A model generated the notes under the pieces. It was given only the letters and a program-made list of their open reading frames with translations, ran no database searches and was not told the origin of the DNA. A stretch of 64,000 bases of DNA from Calliopsis andreniformis (taxonomy: Eukaryota; Arthropoda; Insecta; Hymenoptera; Andrenidae): the NCBI RefSeq assembly GCF_051401765.1, contig NC_135071.1, positions 12,564,961 through 12,628,960 of the forward strand, given 5' to 3'. Each line of letters begins with the position of its first letter. The first letter of the stretch is position 1. Both the position numbers and the translations under genes were made by a program. Shown in pieces: positions 1-10,466 of the stretch.

Positions 1-7
1 TATACAG
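1..7 (+). CDS. ADAMTS-family protein, 3' end of an exon cut by the window edge
   Basis: The first seven bases end in ATA CAG followed by the donor GTAACT. Joined in phase 0 to the exon at 816 they read I-Q-G-E-C, matching the usual ADAMTS cysteine-rich motif (V-C-[VI]-Q-G-x-C). The rest of this exon and the whole N-terminal part of the gene lie left of the window. The call rests on only seven bases plus the fit of the joined motif. Confidence 0.55.
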
Positions 8-815
8 GTAACTCGTAAGGATTGAAATGGAAGATGAAAGTAGTCAGAAATTTAAGGAACTCGTGAAAAGACTATAAAATGATTTTATGAACTACTGTGT
101 GAGGATTGATGGCTCGCCTAGCAAGTAGAATAGTTTTAAATTAGAAATAAGATAGGGTTAAATAGCAAAGGTTTAATAGCTTCTGAAGTTTCGATTATCA
201 AATTTGAACAAACTTGAAATCCTGCCAGCGATTTGCTTTAATCTTTTACGCTTGGAAGTTAATTTCTATATTCATTTGGACTCTTGTTTCTATATCTCCA
301 ACAGCTACTATGTATCATAAGATCATAAAACTGCTTTTTCTCATTTCATTTCAACTGCTTTTCTCATTTAATAATTAATCCATCAAGGTTCAAAGTTGCA
401 TAAACAACGTTATTAAAAAACGTAAATATATAAATCCTATACACTTTATACGTTATTTTACCGAGACAAAGGAAACATTTTGTATTAATAGACGCTACAT
501 AGACGCTCACTAAATAAAAAAGATTCGTCAGAAATAATATAACTTACAAAAAATTAGCGCTATAAATATGTACTTCCATATTAATGTCATAAATATGTAG
601 GTACTTCGATTTTTCAGTTCTCGAAACGTAGAATCTAGGTCAGAAAAGAGAAATAGTAACGAAAAAATATTAAACCAATCTTGGGAGTCCCCTTTCATAA
701 CAGTAACACGAAAAAATACAATTTCGTGATAAAAATTCACTAAAAAAAATAGTGAACGAAACGCTGCGTTTACCCAACTTCGGAGCTTAATGGGTAAAAG
801 AAATATTGTTTGCAG
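8..815 (+). other. Intron of the ADAMTS-family gene
   Basis: AT-rich stretch between the donor after position 7 and the acceptor TTTGCAG before 816. I see no coding signal or clear repeat in it. Confidence 0.55.
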
Positions 816-948
816 GGCGAGTGCCATCGAATGGGATGCGACAATGTGTTATCATCAAAAAAAGTTTTCGACATGTGTGGAGTATGTGACGGAGATAATA
901 CGAGCTGCGAGAACGTCATCAGCAAGTTTCAGCGAAAGCTTCGTCGAG
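816..948 (+). CDS. ADAMTS-family protein, end of cysteine-rich region
   Basis: The exon starts after TTTGCAG and reads GECHRMGCDNVLSSKKVFDM, then C-G-V-C-D-G-D-N-T-S-C. This is the signature of the ADAMTS cysteine-rich module (family form: GxCxxxGCD followed by D-x-CGVCGGDxSxC). It ends R-R-G before a GTCAGT donor, leaving one base for the next exon. The long ORF starting at 790 is a different frame and is not the protein. ADAMTS proteins are secreted matrix metalloproteases; ADAMTS-like proteins share these ancillary domains but lack the protease. The protease region is outside the window, so the two cannot be told apart here. Confidence 0.9.
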
Positions 949-1270
949 GTCAGTCGAGGCACCGTTTCAAATCGAGTTATTAGAAGTGACGATGGAGTTT
1001 CCATCAAAGTCAGATAACCAAGAAGCAAGAACATGCCTAATTAGTTTAAAGGGAGAGGAATGGCGTGAGCGAAGTGATTAGTTGTTCAGTCGCTTCGCCT
1101 GAAGGAGCTAGACTCCGCGGTGTCCTTTTTCTTCTGCGACCTCTGACCCTTAGGACAGACTAGTTACAAACAACTTGCATTCGCGAAAAAATATCCACTG
1201 TCGTTTAATGAAACTCTTAATTAAGCTCTGATCTTGTAAAAATCACTGTGAATTCTTTGTATTCTTTCAG
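949..1270 (+). other. Intron of the ADAMTS-family gene
   Basis: Runs from GTCAGT to ATTCTTTCAG. Nothing else is recognised in it. Confidence 0.8.
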
Positions 1271-1536
1271 AAGTGACCCGCGTCGCTGTAATACCTCGAG
1301 AAGCTCATAATTTAATTATGAACATCACGGTAGTTGGTACCTCGTTGCATCCTCAAGATAATTTGACAATCGTGGTGGGAGACGGACGAAGAAGACGGAA
1401 CGTTCAGGAGAATTTAGTTTCTCGAAAACGAGATTTGATGATCGTGCACGGCGCTGCTTTTCGAATTCAGAAACGCGATAACAATATGTTCACTGTGAAG
1501 GGAAATGGAACAGCATTCGAGGATATCGTGACTTTG
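1271..1536 (+). CDS. ADAMTS-family protein, first half of the spacer domain
   Basis: Acceptor ATTCTTTCAG, then AA GTG ACC completes a GAA codon with the single base left by the previous exon. The protein runs E-V-T-R-V-A-V-I-P-R-E-A-H-N-L through beta-strand-like hydrophobic stretches to F-E-D-I-V-T-L before a GTGAGT donor in phase 0. The opening V-x-V-I-P-x-x-A-x-x-[IL] is the typical start of an ADAMTS spacer 1 domain, which binds matrix and substrate. An N-glycosylation sequon lies in the N-I-T stretch, fitting a secreted protein. No cysteine is seen in this exon, as is usual for spacers. Confidence 0.9.
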
Positions 1537-2902
1537 GTGAGTATTATACAGGGTGGTTCAGCGGATATTACGATCTTGATTTACATTGTTATTATGATAC
1601 GCAATCAAAAATGATTCAGATAGAGTCGAAAGGAAAGGAACACGTCCTGATGTTACTAATTTTTTTGTTGCTGGATGTGCATAGAACATATGAAGGTCGT
1701 TAATGTTTCTTTACACGAGATCTTATATTTTTTATCGTACCAATCAATGCAGCTTGATATTCTTTACAAACAAGTATTAACCTATTTATGACTAGAAATC
1801 ATCAGTTTAGTGTCATATTATGACTTAGGTTAGGCTTAAAACAGTTTGAAAACAAATTATTACATACCACATTAAACGTGACAATTAAAATATACTAAAT
1901 CTGCAATATTTGTTTTATAAACGAAAGCAGAAATTCGAATCATGTTAACATTATGACTACAATTTTTCTTATTATTTATGGAAAGTTTTAATTTGACACG
2001 CTCCATAGAGAAATGGATAAACATAACAAATAATTTGTAAAACATCGTATATAATATTTTAAAATATGAATTAAAGCAGGTTAATTCATATGTTTCGTCA
2101 CCAGATGGCAACAGCGTTCACATAATTCACGATACGAACAATCGAAACAATGTAAAATACAATGTAATATAATATAATAATATACTCAGGACTGTAAAAT
2201 ATCATTATACACGCTTATACATACATATAGGCCATATTGCCTAAGGTGAATTTTAATAAAAAGAAAAAATGATACGAACGAACAAATAAATATCACTTTT
2301 AGAAGCATGCAAATTCTTTATACACAATAATATTGATATATCACTCACCATTGATGTACTTCAGGCTGCATTTCCAGATAACAGACAGTTGAAAATAGAT
2401 CTAATGCATCGAAGTTCGAAGTAGGCAAAATGTAAGTCAGGAAGCTGGAGGAGGTTGAATAGTCAGTAATAGGTTTTACATAATTGTAAATGCTTATAAT
2501 ATATAAAATACAGAAAAGAAACAATATATACCTCTCGATACTAACAATAAAACAACTGTTTCCTTCATAAATAAATTCCAGTTAAAATGGGTATGCAATT
2601 ATGCGTGCACTCACGTCTGCCGCTCGTCTCGAACTGAAGTAACATGGCGGGCCATACCGCGCAGCTGCGTTATGTCACGTGACTTGCTTTGATTAGTCCG
2701 CTTCCCGCGGCTTATTTTGGCGCTAGATTCGAACCTTACAGCGCTGAATGTTTGTTTTTTAAACTGAATCGTTTGTTTTATTCTTTATACGAATTTTTAA
2801 ACCTTGATACTTCACACAAACAATAATTAGCAAATAATTGTACTATATTTAGTGTCTAATTATTCATATTCTACTTCTACCGTCAATTTTATTCTTGTAC
2901 AG
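1537..2902 (+). other. Intron of the ADAMTS-family gene, with a CpG-rich island near its 3' side
   Basis: The intron is AT-rich except for about 2600-2730, which is listed separately. The 79-codon minus-strand ORF at 1872-2111 has no family features and I treat it as chance. Confidence 0.8.
2600..2730. promoter_or_regulatory. CpG-rich island with a GTCACGTGAC palindrome
   Basis: This short GC- and CpG-rich patch sits in a strongly AT-rich intron. It carries a perfect 10-bp palindrome GTCACGTGAC at 2674-2683 and GCGC/CCGCGG runs beside it. GTCACGTGAC matches the E-box type recognised by MiT/TFE bHLH-zip factors and by USF (established knowledge). It could be an enhancer or an internal promoter of the ADAMTS gene. 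Strand and function are not shown by the sequence. Confidence 0.35.
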
Positions 2903-3168
2903 GTCGTGATACCAGAATTTCTGACGGAACAAGGACTCTCGATTATAGTTTCTTTGCAGTATTTTTTAAATCGCGATGGAAAAAAGACGAAAGACAGATA
3001 TGTTTGGTTATTTGGGGGTTGGAGCTTCTGTTCGGCAAGCTGTGGTGGTGGAACACGACAGAAAATGATTGTTTGCAAAGATGAGAAGACTGGGAGGATT
3101 GTTTCGCGACGAAAATGTCCACTGACCACTAAACCGATTCAAGAGATAGAAAAGTGTAACCTTTTCAG
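2903..3168 (+). CDS. ADAMTS-family protein, end of spacer and thrombospondin type-1 repeat
   Basis: Acceptor CTTGTACAG; phase 0. The exon opens with the rest of the spacer (V-V-I-P-E-F-L-T-E-Q-G ... I-I-V-S-L-Q-Y-F-L). It continues into a TSR: W-L-F-G-G-W-S-F-C-S-A-S-C-G-G-G, then R-Q-K-M-I-V-C and further cysteines. The W-x-x-W-S-x-C-S-x-x-C-G-x-G core is intact, including tryptophans that are C-mannosylated in this family. The donor is AG|GTATAA with two bases left over. The in-frame continuation past 3168 is intron. Confidence 0.9.
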
Positions 3169-3246
3169 GTATAAATGTCTAACGAATAACAAGTACCTAC
3201 TAATTGCGAAATTATTTTATATAAAAGTTTGTTTCCTTCATTCTAG

Positions 3247-3502
3247 CTGTACCTTTAAGTGGCTACCAGGCCCTTGGGAGGGATGTTCAGCCACTTGTGG
3301 AAGCTTCGGCATGCAAGTACGACAATTGTATTGCGTACATTCAGAGTTCAATGGAACAGAAGTCAATAAGAATAATGAATTAGAAGTCTACCGAACTATG
3401 GTGCAACCTTCTATATGCAAAACCAGTTCGATGCCTTTGAACAACAGAGAATGCAACAGGATCCCTTGTCCTGGCCATTGGATTTTTACCAATTGGTCTT
3501 CG
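3247..3502 (+). CDS. ADAMTS-family protein, second visible TSR and start of the third
   Basis: Acceptor ATTCTAG at 3246; the first base completes AGC. The exon gives C-T-F-K-W-L-P-G-P-W-E-G-C-S-A-T-C-G-S, a canonical TSR start, followed by C-V-H-S and a long linker. It closes with R-E-C-N-R-I-P-C-P and begins the next repeat at H-W-I-F-T-N-W-S-S before a phase-0 GTAAAT donor. The intron before it is only 78 bp. Confidence 0.92.
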
Positions 3503-3681
3503 GTAAATCTTTCTTAATACAATTTTACAAATTGAAAATTTTTAAACAGTTAAAAATTTAATGTTTCAAATTTTAAAACAGTTCTAAACTTCACTGTTTA
3601 ATACTTATTTCAATATAGGTACGATTAAATTTTCTTAGAACTTTTTACAAGTATCTAAGAATAATCTGCTTCGTTTTGCAG

Positions 3682-3945
3682 TGTTCAAAGAGTAATGGAA
3701 AAGGTGTACAATCTCGAATAGCCAGATGCATTCCTCCTGATAAAGAACCGCTTTACAGCTGTGGTGGTCCTACAGTGAAAACGGAAATACGTGCTTGCAC
3801 AGGGCACGTGACAAGGGCCATCGAGTTTTCCTCTCGCTGCTGGGGGGACAAAAATCGATTTTGTTCGATACCAAGCTTGAAACGCTACTGCAACCTACCA
3901 GGATTCAGGCGGCGATGTTGTAACACGTGCCAAATAAATAAATAA
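3682..3945 (+). CDS. ADAMTS-family protein, degenerate third TSR and C-terminal PLAC-like module, stop codon
   Basis: Acceptor TTTTGCAG; phase 0. The exon opens with C-S-K-S-N-G-K-G, completing the TSR begun in the previous exon. The second core cysteine of the usual C-S-x-x-C-G motif is replaced (S-N-G here). After C-T-G-H-V-T comes a six-cysteine tail: C-W-G-D-K-N-R-F-C, C-N-L, then R-R-R-C-C-N-T-C and a TAA stop. The spacing and the closing C-C-x-x-C fit a PLAC domain, as found at the C-terminus of many ADAMTS, ADAMTSL and papilin proteins. Confidence 0.9.
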   Translation, partial: CSKSNGKGVQSRIARCIPPDKEPLYSCGGPTVKTEIRACTGHVTRAIEFSSRCWGDKNRFCSIPSLKRYCNLPGFRRRCCNTCQINK

Positions 3946-4127
3946 GCGGACTACAAAATATCTTCGATTCGAAACGTCACAAACCACAAAATTAAATGCA
4001 CAAAGGAGTATAATAATGGAAAGCTTATGTTAAATGTAGAAAAATTCGTTTGTGATAAATATAATATAAAAAACACTGTAGTAGAATCTCGATTGCCTTA
4101 ACATTATTAACATTAATATTAGATAAA

Positions 4128-4133
4128 AATAAA
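4128..4133 (+). terminator. Possible polyadenylation signal of the ADAMTS-family gene
   Basis: AATAAA 183 bp after the stop codon, with a second AATAAA at 4319-4324. In such AT-rich DNA the hexamer occurs by chance, so which one is used is unknown. Confidence 0.35.
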
Positions 4134-5339
4134 CGACACTGAATACGATTATTTATAGCTGACTCTTCCATTAATTAATGATCTGACAATCGAGATGCTA
4201 CCATGATTCGAAGTTGTTATGCGTAGAAAGTATTACACAATAGTCCAATATCATATCGATGACATATTTATTAGTTCCTAATGTAGAATTATGTCTACTT
4301 GCACCCGAAGAATACGACAATAAATTGTTGATATTACATGTACATATCTATTATTGCTTTGTTTTTACTATTTAAAGTATTCCTAGGAATATAAAAAAAT
4401 ATGTATCCCTCTAGAAAAGGAATTAAACGCCTCGAATACTTTTGATAACAGCCTACATTAATATCATTGAGGAACTAGGCAATACAGGATTGATCTTCAC
4501 TTAATCATTGCCTTGGTAACAGAGTATGATTTATTTGAATTTCGAGTATACAATGTACAGTGATATCGTCGGTAGCGGGAATTAAAAATCTAGTAAAAAC
4601 AAATGTAAAATCAAACGAGATAATTATCAAAGGGAAATTAATGACTTGGAACTTTTCTGGTAATTCGAAAATGAGTCCATTTTGTCGGTTTATCGCAACG
4701 TTCTTCATTATGTATTGAGAACACGATTTCTTTTCAGGCGCAACGTTGTCCTTTCAACATGCAAAAAATTAACTGAACGTTTCACTAATCATTCTGCGCG
4801 TATGTTCATTTATACAATTTAGTTTCTACGTTAAAAAAGAGTTCGTACATATATATTTATATATTTAGAAACGACAGATATTTAACGAACATAATTATCA
4901 GCCTTCCTTCTTTCATGTATGATCATGAAAGCTTTAACGAAAATACATTAACGCAATATGTACCGAAACGATTTATTAAATATTACAATAAATATATTAA
5001 TTTTTCCTGTGAATCTTCATTCTAACTTAAACGTAACGTTTGTATCGAAATCGAAAAGCAAACTCGACAGTTGACAAAATTATACATTTTTAAGGACAGA
5101 GGATTGTCGATGGAGACCACAACAAAGCAATACGTAAAATACGATATTCCACATTATCATGTCGTTCTTTTCGCGTATTACAGGAAGCTCCTCGTGAAAA
5201 ATCGGAAGACTTAACTCTATCGAAGTTCGTGTCTTCTACTATCGTGTCTCCAGTTTCTTTTCTATCATCACTCTCTTATAATTATCCAAAATCAACGACG
5301 ATATGTACGTAACGTAAGATATGTACGTAATTATATGCA

Positions 5340-5563
5340 TACAGGCTGTTCCAACAATACGCAGCCAAATAGTTAATAATCGTTGAAAATCTATACCATA
5401 AAAAATAAAATAATTGTTGGTTTGTTCAATTCTTGTTTACTCCCCCATATGAATTTTAATTAAACAAGACGTGAAATTGAATTGAAATATTTTTGGCTTT
5501 TTAAAAAACGTATGATTCTAAAATATCTCTAAAACATTAGATATGATTCTGGAACACCCTGTA
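5340..5563. mobile_element. Short TA-flanked inverted-repeat element (MITE)
   Basis: The left end is TA-CAGGCTGTTCCA and the right end is TGGAACACCCTG-TA, so about 13 terminal bases are inverted with one mismatch. The flanking TA fits a Tc1/mariner-type target duplication. No ORF is present, so it would be non-autonomous. Confidence 0.6.
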
Positions 5564-7703
5564 AGTCGTTCCACGGATACTAGACGCAACATTATTCTCT
5601 TGATAATGCAAAAGCTTTTGGTAAAAGGTGCTTGCACCCGTGAACGACTATTTAATCGTAATTAAAACAATTATATAACTGCGACTCTTTGGATTAATGC
5701 CCTTACTAAATATTCTTCTCTCCTTTCCTGTTCTTCTATCGGAGCTACAGTAATAATAATTAGTATTGTCTGCATTCCAACCGGAAATCCAGGTCAGTTT
5801 CTTAAACTTAGGGCTAGGATCTCCTCTAACGTCATGGGCGAAATGTTCTTAAAAAGTCATGATATAGTACAGATTTTCTCCCTGATTGTATCTTCGTTTT
5901 TTTTATAACATCGGCGAAAAATCTTTTAGTTTCATTACGATTAATATGGATAGATGACTCGATTATGAGTTTACGTGTGTGTGTTTAACACGTGCATAGG
6001 TAATTATTATTTCTACATTACATCCTCATTATAATATTGTACCTATATGTATATAAGAGATATATATACCTTCTATACATTATATAATTCATATATAACT
6101 CTGGGTACAAACAATGTTTTACAAAAATATTAATTTGGGAAGGCGAATTTTCAATTATAAATTGCTTACTCTTGAATACTCACAAATATAACGATAATAC
6201 GGCTAGATTTATCTATAATACCAAACAAAGAAGGAAATTCGTTCTTTGAATTGAAGTTACCTTTGGATTATTCTTTAATAGAAAATCTCTTGATTCTGCC
6301 TCGATGGAAATATCCCTCACTTTGGATATATCGAAACGAAAACGATGGTTCAATCGTAAACTCTGATTTAAGATAAAATGTTCAAGATAGTTGCATCTTT
6401 GGTTCATTTTAAACTATGTATAATAGACGTGCATCCAGTTTCACTAACGATGAAATAACTTATGTTTAAATTTCGTTCCACTTGTGGCTGATTTCGGATT
6501 CTTTGGTATTATACGAGTTAAATAAATGTGTCGTTTAAGAGTGAAGGGAACTCGGAAGAATCACTCATAAATCTCGAAGATTAAAGGTACTGAAAATAAA
6601 AAGAGATAGAAAATTGAACTTCAATGATAAAAATACTGAAATTCATTTGCTACTATGTTGTTGTTGTCTTCTTAGACGTAAGTTTATTCACTCTGCAATT
6701 ATTTATTCTTTATATCGTTAAAACACCTTCAATCTCTAATCTTACCCTGCATCATTATTGTTTTTAATGGCTTCTATTTCCTGTGGAGGTATTTTATACT
6801 CCACTGAAAGATGTTAATATTCATTCGCAATAACTCTATTCTTAGTCTGTAGCAAGAGTATAAAATTGAACAATGACGCATTCCCATTGCAGTTATATAA
6901 TACTCAAAATTGATAACACTTCGTTTACTGTCGTTTATACGGTTGTAAAATTTCCTATAAATTGCTCACATCTTAACATCGAAGTTCCCTTAACATACTT
7001 GATTTCGTTATGCCGCGTAGAACATTCAGATTTATCTTTGTAAAAAGTTAAGCCTCGAGCTTAAAAACGTATTTGCCACTCCACTCATTAGACGATTACA
7101 AGGACGAATAACTTGATTCGTTGCCGGTGAAACCAGATATAGACGCTTCAGTTACTAAAGCTTATAAAATGGGTCTAACGGAAGTAGGCATCGTGGAAAC
7201 TTCACAAATAAACGCTTAAGAATATTCTCTGACACTTAATCGCTCGTTTTAATAAGTGACTCTCCAATAGCTGCCTTTGGAAGTTACACGCTATTTTGTA
7301 ACACGCCTGCCTTGCGAGCAGTAATCGCAAATCTCAATAAAAAAAACTCGAAGACGTCTTGCGATAACCACCCGACACGCCTTTTTACATGAATGATATA
7401 ATAAATTATTAAACAATATTATACACTACTTACACGTTACGTAGTCTTACGTTATGTTTTTGGTGAAATGAACGATTCAGTTAATCGCGAGTCGAGTTGC
7501 ATGATCGCGTTTTTCGTTACCACGGCATCTACGTCAAGACTGATCAAGAGGAAGACTGTTGTGACACGTGTTTCTACGATTCTCTTTGCCGACGTGTAAA
7601 CGTTAAGTCTCAATCTACATTAACGATTCATTTTAGTGCTTTGGTAGAGTGTTACCTGTGGCTCGACACGCCCACTGATGAGGTCGCGGTTCTTAATTGT
7701 CTC

Positions 7704-7872
7704 TCACAATCTTTCTACATAGTTACCAGGGAAAGTCCCAAAGTAACCTGTCCTCTGACTGGAGCCGACGTACCAACCGTCGTCGCACTTTTCCATTACA
7801 TATACCGTGTCTCCTTCTTTCAACTCGAGCTCGTCCTCGTTTTGAGGTCTATAACTGTATAGAGCTCGATAC
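7704..7872 (-). CDS. CAP: CAP last exon: third SH3 domain and stop
   Basis: Read on the minus strand after a CGTTTCAG acceptor. The protein is [21 protein letters not shown], then [29 protein letters not shown] and TGA at 7706-7704. All SH3 hallmarks are present: ALYSY, the acidic RT loop, the tryptophan before Y-V-G and the G-x-F-P-x-N-Y-V end. The sequence is close to the C-terminal SH3 of vertebrate SORBS proteins. A single base of the previous exon plus TAT keeps the frame. Confidence 0.97.
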
Positions 7873-8128
7873 CTGAAACGTACGAAATATATGTTTTATT
7901 AGGCAGCATTGCATTGGAAGTTCCTAGGCTTATTTGGCTGGTAAAATAATCCCTCTGCTACGATCCCCCTACTTTATTCAACTGTTTTTTTCAGTGCCTC
8001 CCAATTGCATCCAAGGCTACTAAGTACCACCCTCGCCCACTTTGGGCGAATGAAATCTATGCATCAGGTTTATTCCCACAATCTTACATCAACTGAGTTT
8101 ATTTACTATAATAAAACTGACAACTTAC

Positions 8129-8208
8129 GGTATTGGTTCTGAATGCGTGTCGATGTGTAGAGCTTCACTGAGTTGTGTAACATGCAGCTTACTCCCACCC
8201 ATTCTTGG
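8129..8208 (-). CDS. CAP: CAP linker exon before the third SH3
   Basis: Minus strand, acceptor CTTGTAG, donor GTAAGT. It encodes P-R-M-G-G-S-K-L-H-V-T-Q-L-S-E-A-L-H-I-D-T-H-S-E-P-I-P and joins in phase to the last exon (P-Y-R-A-L-Y). It is 80 bp and starts in phase 0. Confidence 0.93.
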
Positions 8209-8327
8209 CTACAAGTTATGAGAAACAAAAACAATTTTAGAGTAGAAATAGAAGAGAAATATTTTTATTAAAAAAAAATGTACTACACATTTTTTAAGTA
8301 GATTAGAAATAGTTTTACATGGCTTAC

Positions 8328-8482
8328 CAGTGAATTATAATGGGGCTGGGTTGTGTTGATATTAACTGGTATGGACGGCATATAGTGATGGGGTCCCATG
8401 CTCATTTTCCCTCCAGCAGATCCGTTTGCTAAGAGACTATGCGCGGCTGGAGAGGCAACTGGTTTATTCTGCGTTGGCGTTT
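8328..8482 (-). CDS. CAP: CAP linker exon between second and third SH3
   Basis: Minus strand, acceptor TTGATTACAG, donor GTAAGC. It encodes a low-complexity linker rich in Ser, Pro, Asn and His (T-P-T-Q-N-K-P-V-A-S-P ... N-T-T-Q-P-H-Y-N-S-L). The single base left by the previous exon completes GAA at its start, and the exon ends in phase 0. Confidence 0.92.
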
Positions 8483-8554
8483 CTGTAATCAATAGACAGT
8501 TATGACATTTATTACATTTCTAACATTCAGGAGTACCTGAAGAATAATAGGTAC

Positions 8555-8677
8555 CTGATCTTAGGCCAGGTTCTGTAATAACTTCTACGTAAGAGATGGG
8601 GAAGATTCCTTTCCTGTTTCCAATACGTCCCTCATACCAGTTCTCATCGACTCTTCTTGTCAGGACAACAAGCTCTC
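8555..8677 (-). CDS. CAP: CAP second SH3 domain, C-terminal half
   Basis: Minus strand, acceptor GCTTTCAG, donor GTACCT. The exon gives [17 protein letters not shown], then [12 protein letters not shown]. The N-W-Y-E-G and G-I-F-P-x-x-Y-V motifs form the peptide-binding half of an SH3. It then enters a linker, T-E-P-G-L-R-S. An intron splits this SH3 just after A-K-G. Confidence 0.95.
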
Positions 8678-8924
8678 CTGAAAGCGATATTTAAATCAGA
8701 AACATAGCATAGCCATAATATCTTTGACTGTAAGGCAAAACGATTGTCGTCATAATTTTAGTATATTAAGTCAGATATTAAAGTACTAAATCAGTGTACA
8801 TGGTAATGTGTGTCAGATCTGGAAGAACTAAACACTAATATTTCACAAGAAAAAATACAAAAAAAAGAAAATCAGACGTAGACTTTTTTGCCTTACAAGT
8901 ACAGGTATTTTCAGTTTATTTTAC

Positions 8925-9036
8925 CTTTAGCTAGCGACAGCTCAAGATTCGTTTGCGCAACGAAGTTGAACTTAGCTCGTGCCTGACCCTCGTAAGGCTT
9001 CTTTGGTGTCGTTCGCATGCCATCGTATGGCAGAAT
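8925..9036 (-). CDS. CAP: CAP linker and second SH3 domain, N-terminal half
   Basis: Minus strand, acceptor GTTTGCAG, donor GTAAAA. It encodes I-L-P-Y-D-G-M-R, then P-K-K-P-Y-E-G-Q-A-R-A-K-F-N-F-V-A-Q-T-N-L-E-L-S-L-A-K. A-K-F-N-F takes the place of the usual A-L-Y-D-Y, as it does in the second SH3 of SORBS proteins. It joins the exon at 8677 within the RT loop. Confidence 0.95.
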
Positions 9037-9125
9037 CTGCAAACGATATAAAGAAACGATTAATTCCAAGAAGCAGAAAAGATTGAAAAGAGTCTTTGAT
9101 GAAAAATAGTTTGAGTAAAAGTTAC

Positions 9126-9384
9126 CTCAACATAGTTAGATGGGAACAATCCTATCATCGCATTATGCTCTCCCTCGTACCAATTCTTGTCTACCTGCCG
9201 ACGGACAAATATTATGTCACCGCGTCGGAAATTTAATTCTCGCGACGACTGTCCAATGAAATTGTAAAGCGCCCTCGCCACGAGCCGAGGTTCCGGCGTT
9301 TGTTCCTGGGATCTGCTTCTGTGACTTAAATCGTCGACGAAGTCGTCGTAACGATTCAGAGGAATCGGTGACTTCTGGGATGGT
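9126..9384 (-). CDS. CAP: CAP first SH3 domain with preceding linker
   Basis: Minus strand, acceptor TTTCAG, donor GTAACT. The linker P-S-Q-K-S-P-I-P-L-N-R-Y-D-D-F-V-D-D leads to V-A-R-A-L-Y-N-F-I-G-Q-S-S-R-E-L-N-F-R-R-G-D. It ends D-K-N-W-Y-E-G-E and G-L-F-P-S-N-Y-V-E. The S-Q-K-S-P-I-P-L stretch is shared with vertebrate SORBS. In vinexin and CAP the first two SH3 domains bind the proline-rich hinge of vinculin (established knowledge). Confidence 0.96.
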
Positions 9385-10466
9385 CTGAAATAAATGGTTC
9401 CAAAAATAAGATAGAACGAAACATAATGAAATTATTATCTGGAGTAATGTTAAACTAATTTCGTGCAACTTGACGTTATCACTGTCTTTCTCTCTAACAA
9501 TAGCAGCCAATGGAACGTTACTTATACATCATGAGATGAGGTGTAAGCCTATCGTGCTTCTCGTTACTTAATCCATTACGCAATGCACAATATATTCTAA
9601 GATATTTTACGCAGGCGTTGTAAGAGCAGCGTGAGTGAGTCATGTCTGAAGAGGGAAATGACAAAATACAGAAAGAACAATAATTGACTTAGATGTAAGA
9701 ATTATACTAAGAAGAAAAATTATGTTAAGGAAATTTGCGTAATGAATTAAAATCCATAGTTATACAAGGTGTCAAGTGTTGGGAACTTTAATAAGTGATT
9801 CTACATGTCAAAATAGGATGAAAATCAAGAATGATGAAATTGCGATTGAGACTTTGTTTCAGAGTTATAAATTCTTGCAAAAACTTCTAAAATTCGAGTG
9901 AAATATGTCTGACTTGGAGATCTATTCTACTGTCGCCATTAGTGAGTGAAATCAGTAGAATAAGATCACAATCAGACACGTTTCACACTTATTTTAGATT
10001 TTTTCCTCAATAATTATTAACTTGGAAACGAATCCTAAAACACAGTTCCATTTATCTTTATTTTCGTCTTACTGTAGCATAGAGAATCACCCCTTCAAAA
10101 TTTCTGACACTTGTCATCGAACATCCTGTATAAGATATACCTTTCATAACACAGTTTCCATAATTATTCACTAATTTTTAAAATTGAACATCATAAACTA
10201 TTCGATATTTTAAATAATCTTCGCAAAAAGTGGATCAAGAAAGCCTTTTGAAGGTATCCTCTGCATCTTCGACAACAGACAGCCAGACAAATGATTACCA
10301 TGGATAAGTAATAGTACATTTAAACCAAGCAAACAAATGCTTAGTGATACCAGCATGCATTCATTCAGCTGTTGATTTTATCCATTCATAATAATTAAAT
10401 TTCTCTGACAGTGGGAGAAGAATGAACATTTGATTTAAACGCCCCATAAGAAGGGATGGAACTTAC
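9385..10466 (-). other. CAP: CAP intron
   Basis: Most of it is the palindromic element at 9763-10130. I see no exon in the remainder. Confidence 0.8.
9763..10130. mobile_element. Palindromic TA-flanked element, copy 1
   Basis: The left end TATACAAGGTGTC and right end GACAC...ACATCCTGTATA face each other, and the similarity extends imperfectly inward for roughly 80 bases per arm (for example TGATTCTACATG against the complement of the right arm). A second, shorter copy lies at 36350-36665. No ORF of note. Confidence 0.6.

Larger units (their letters stand above)
3946..7703. other. Region between two convergent genes: 3' UTRs and intergenic DNA
   Basis: The ADAMTS-family gene ends from the left at 3945 and the CAP gene ends from the right at 7704, so both 3' UTRs must lie here. 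The DNA is AT-rich with many AATAAA and TTTATT hexamers, so the UTR ends cannot be fixed. The one repeat I recognise is at 5340-5563. Short ORFs at 4505-4708 and 6213-6407 show no protein features. Confidence 0.7.

Noticed and set aside
49..53. Search for RNA genes across the window
   Set aside because: I saw no tRNA-like A/B box pair with a fold, no rRNA-like block and no snRNA-like sequence anywhere; this small coordinate range is only a placeholder for the whole window.
790..1017. 75-codon + ORF over the ADAMTS exon
   Set aside because: Wrong frame; the real protein (C-G-V-C-D-G-D-N) is in another frame between splice sites at 816 and 948.
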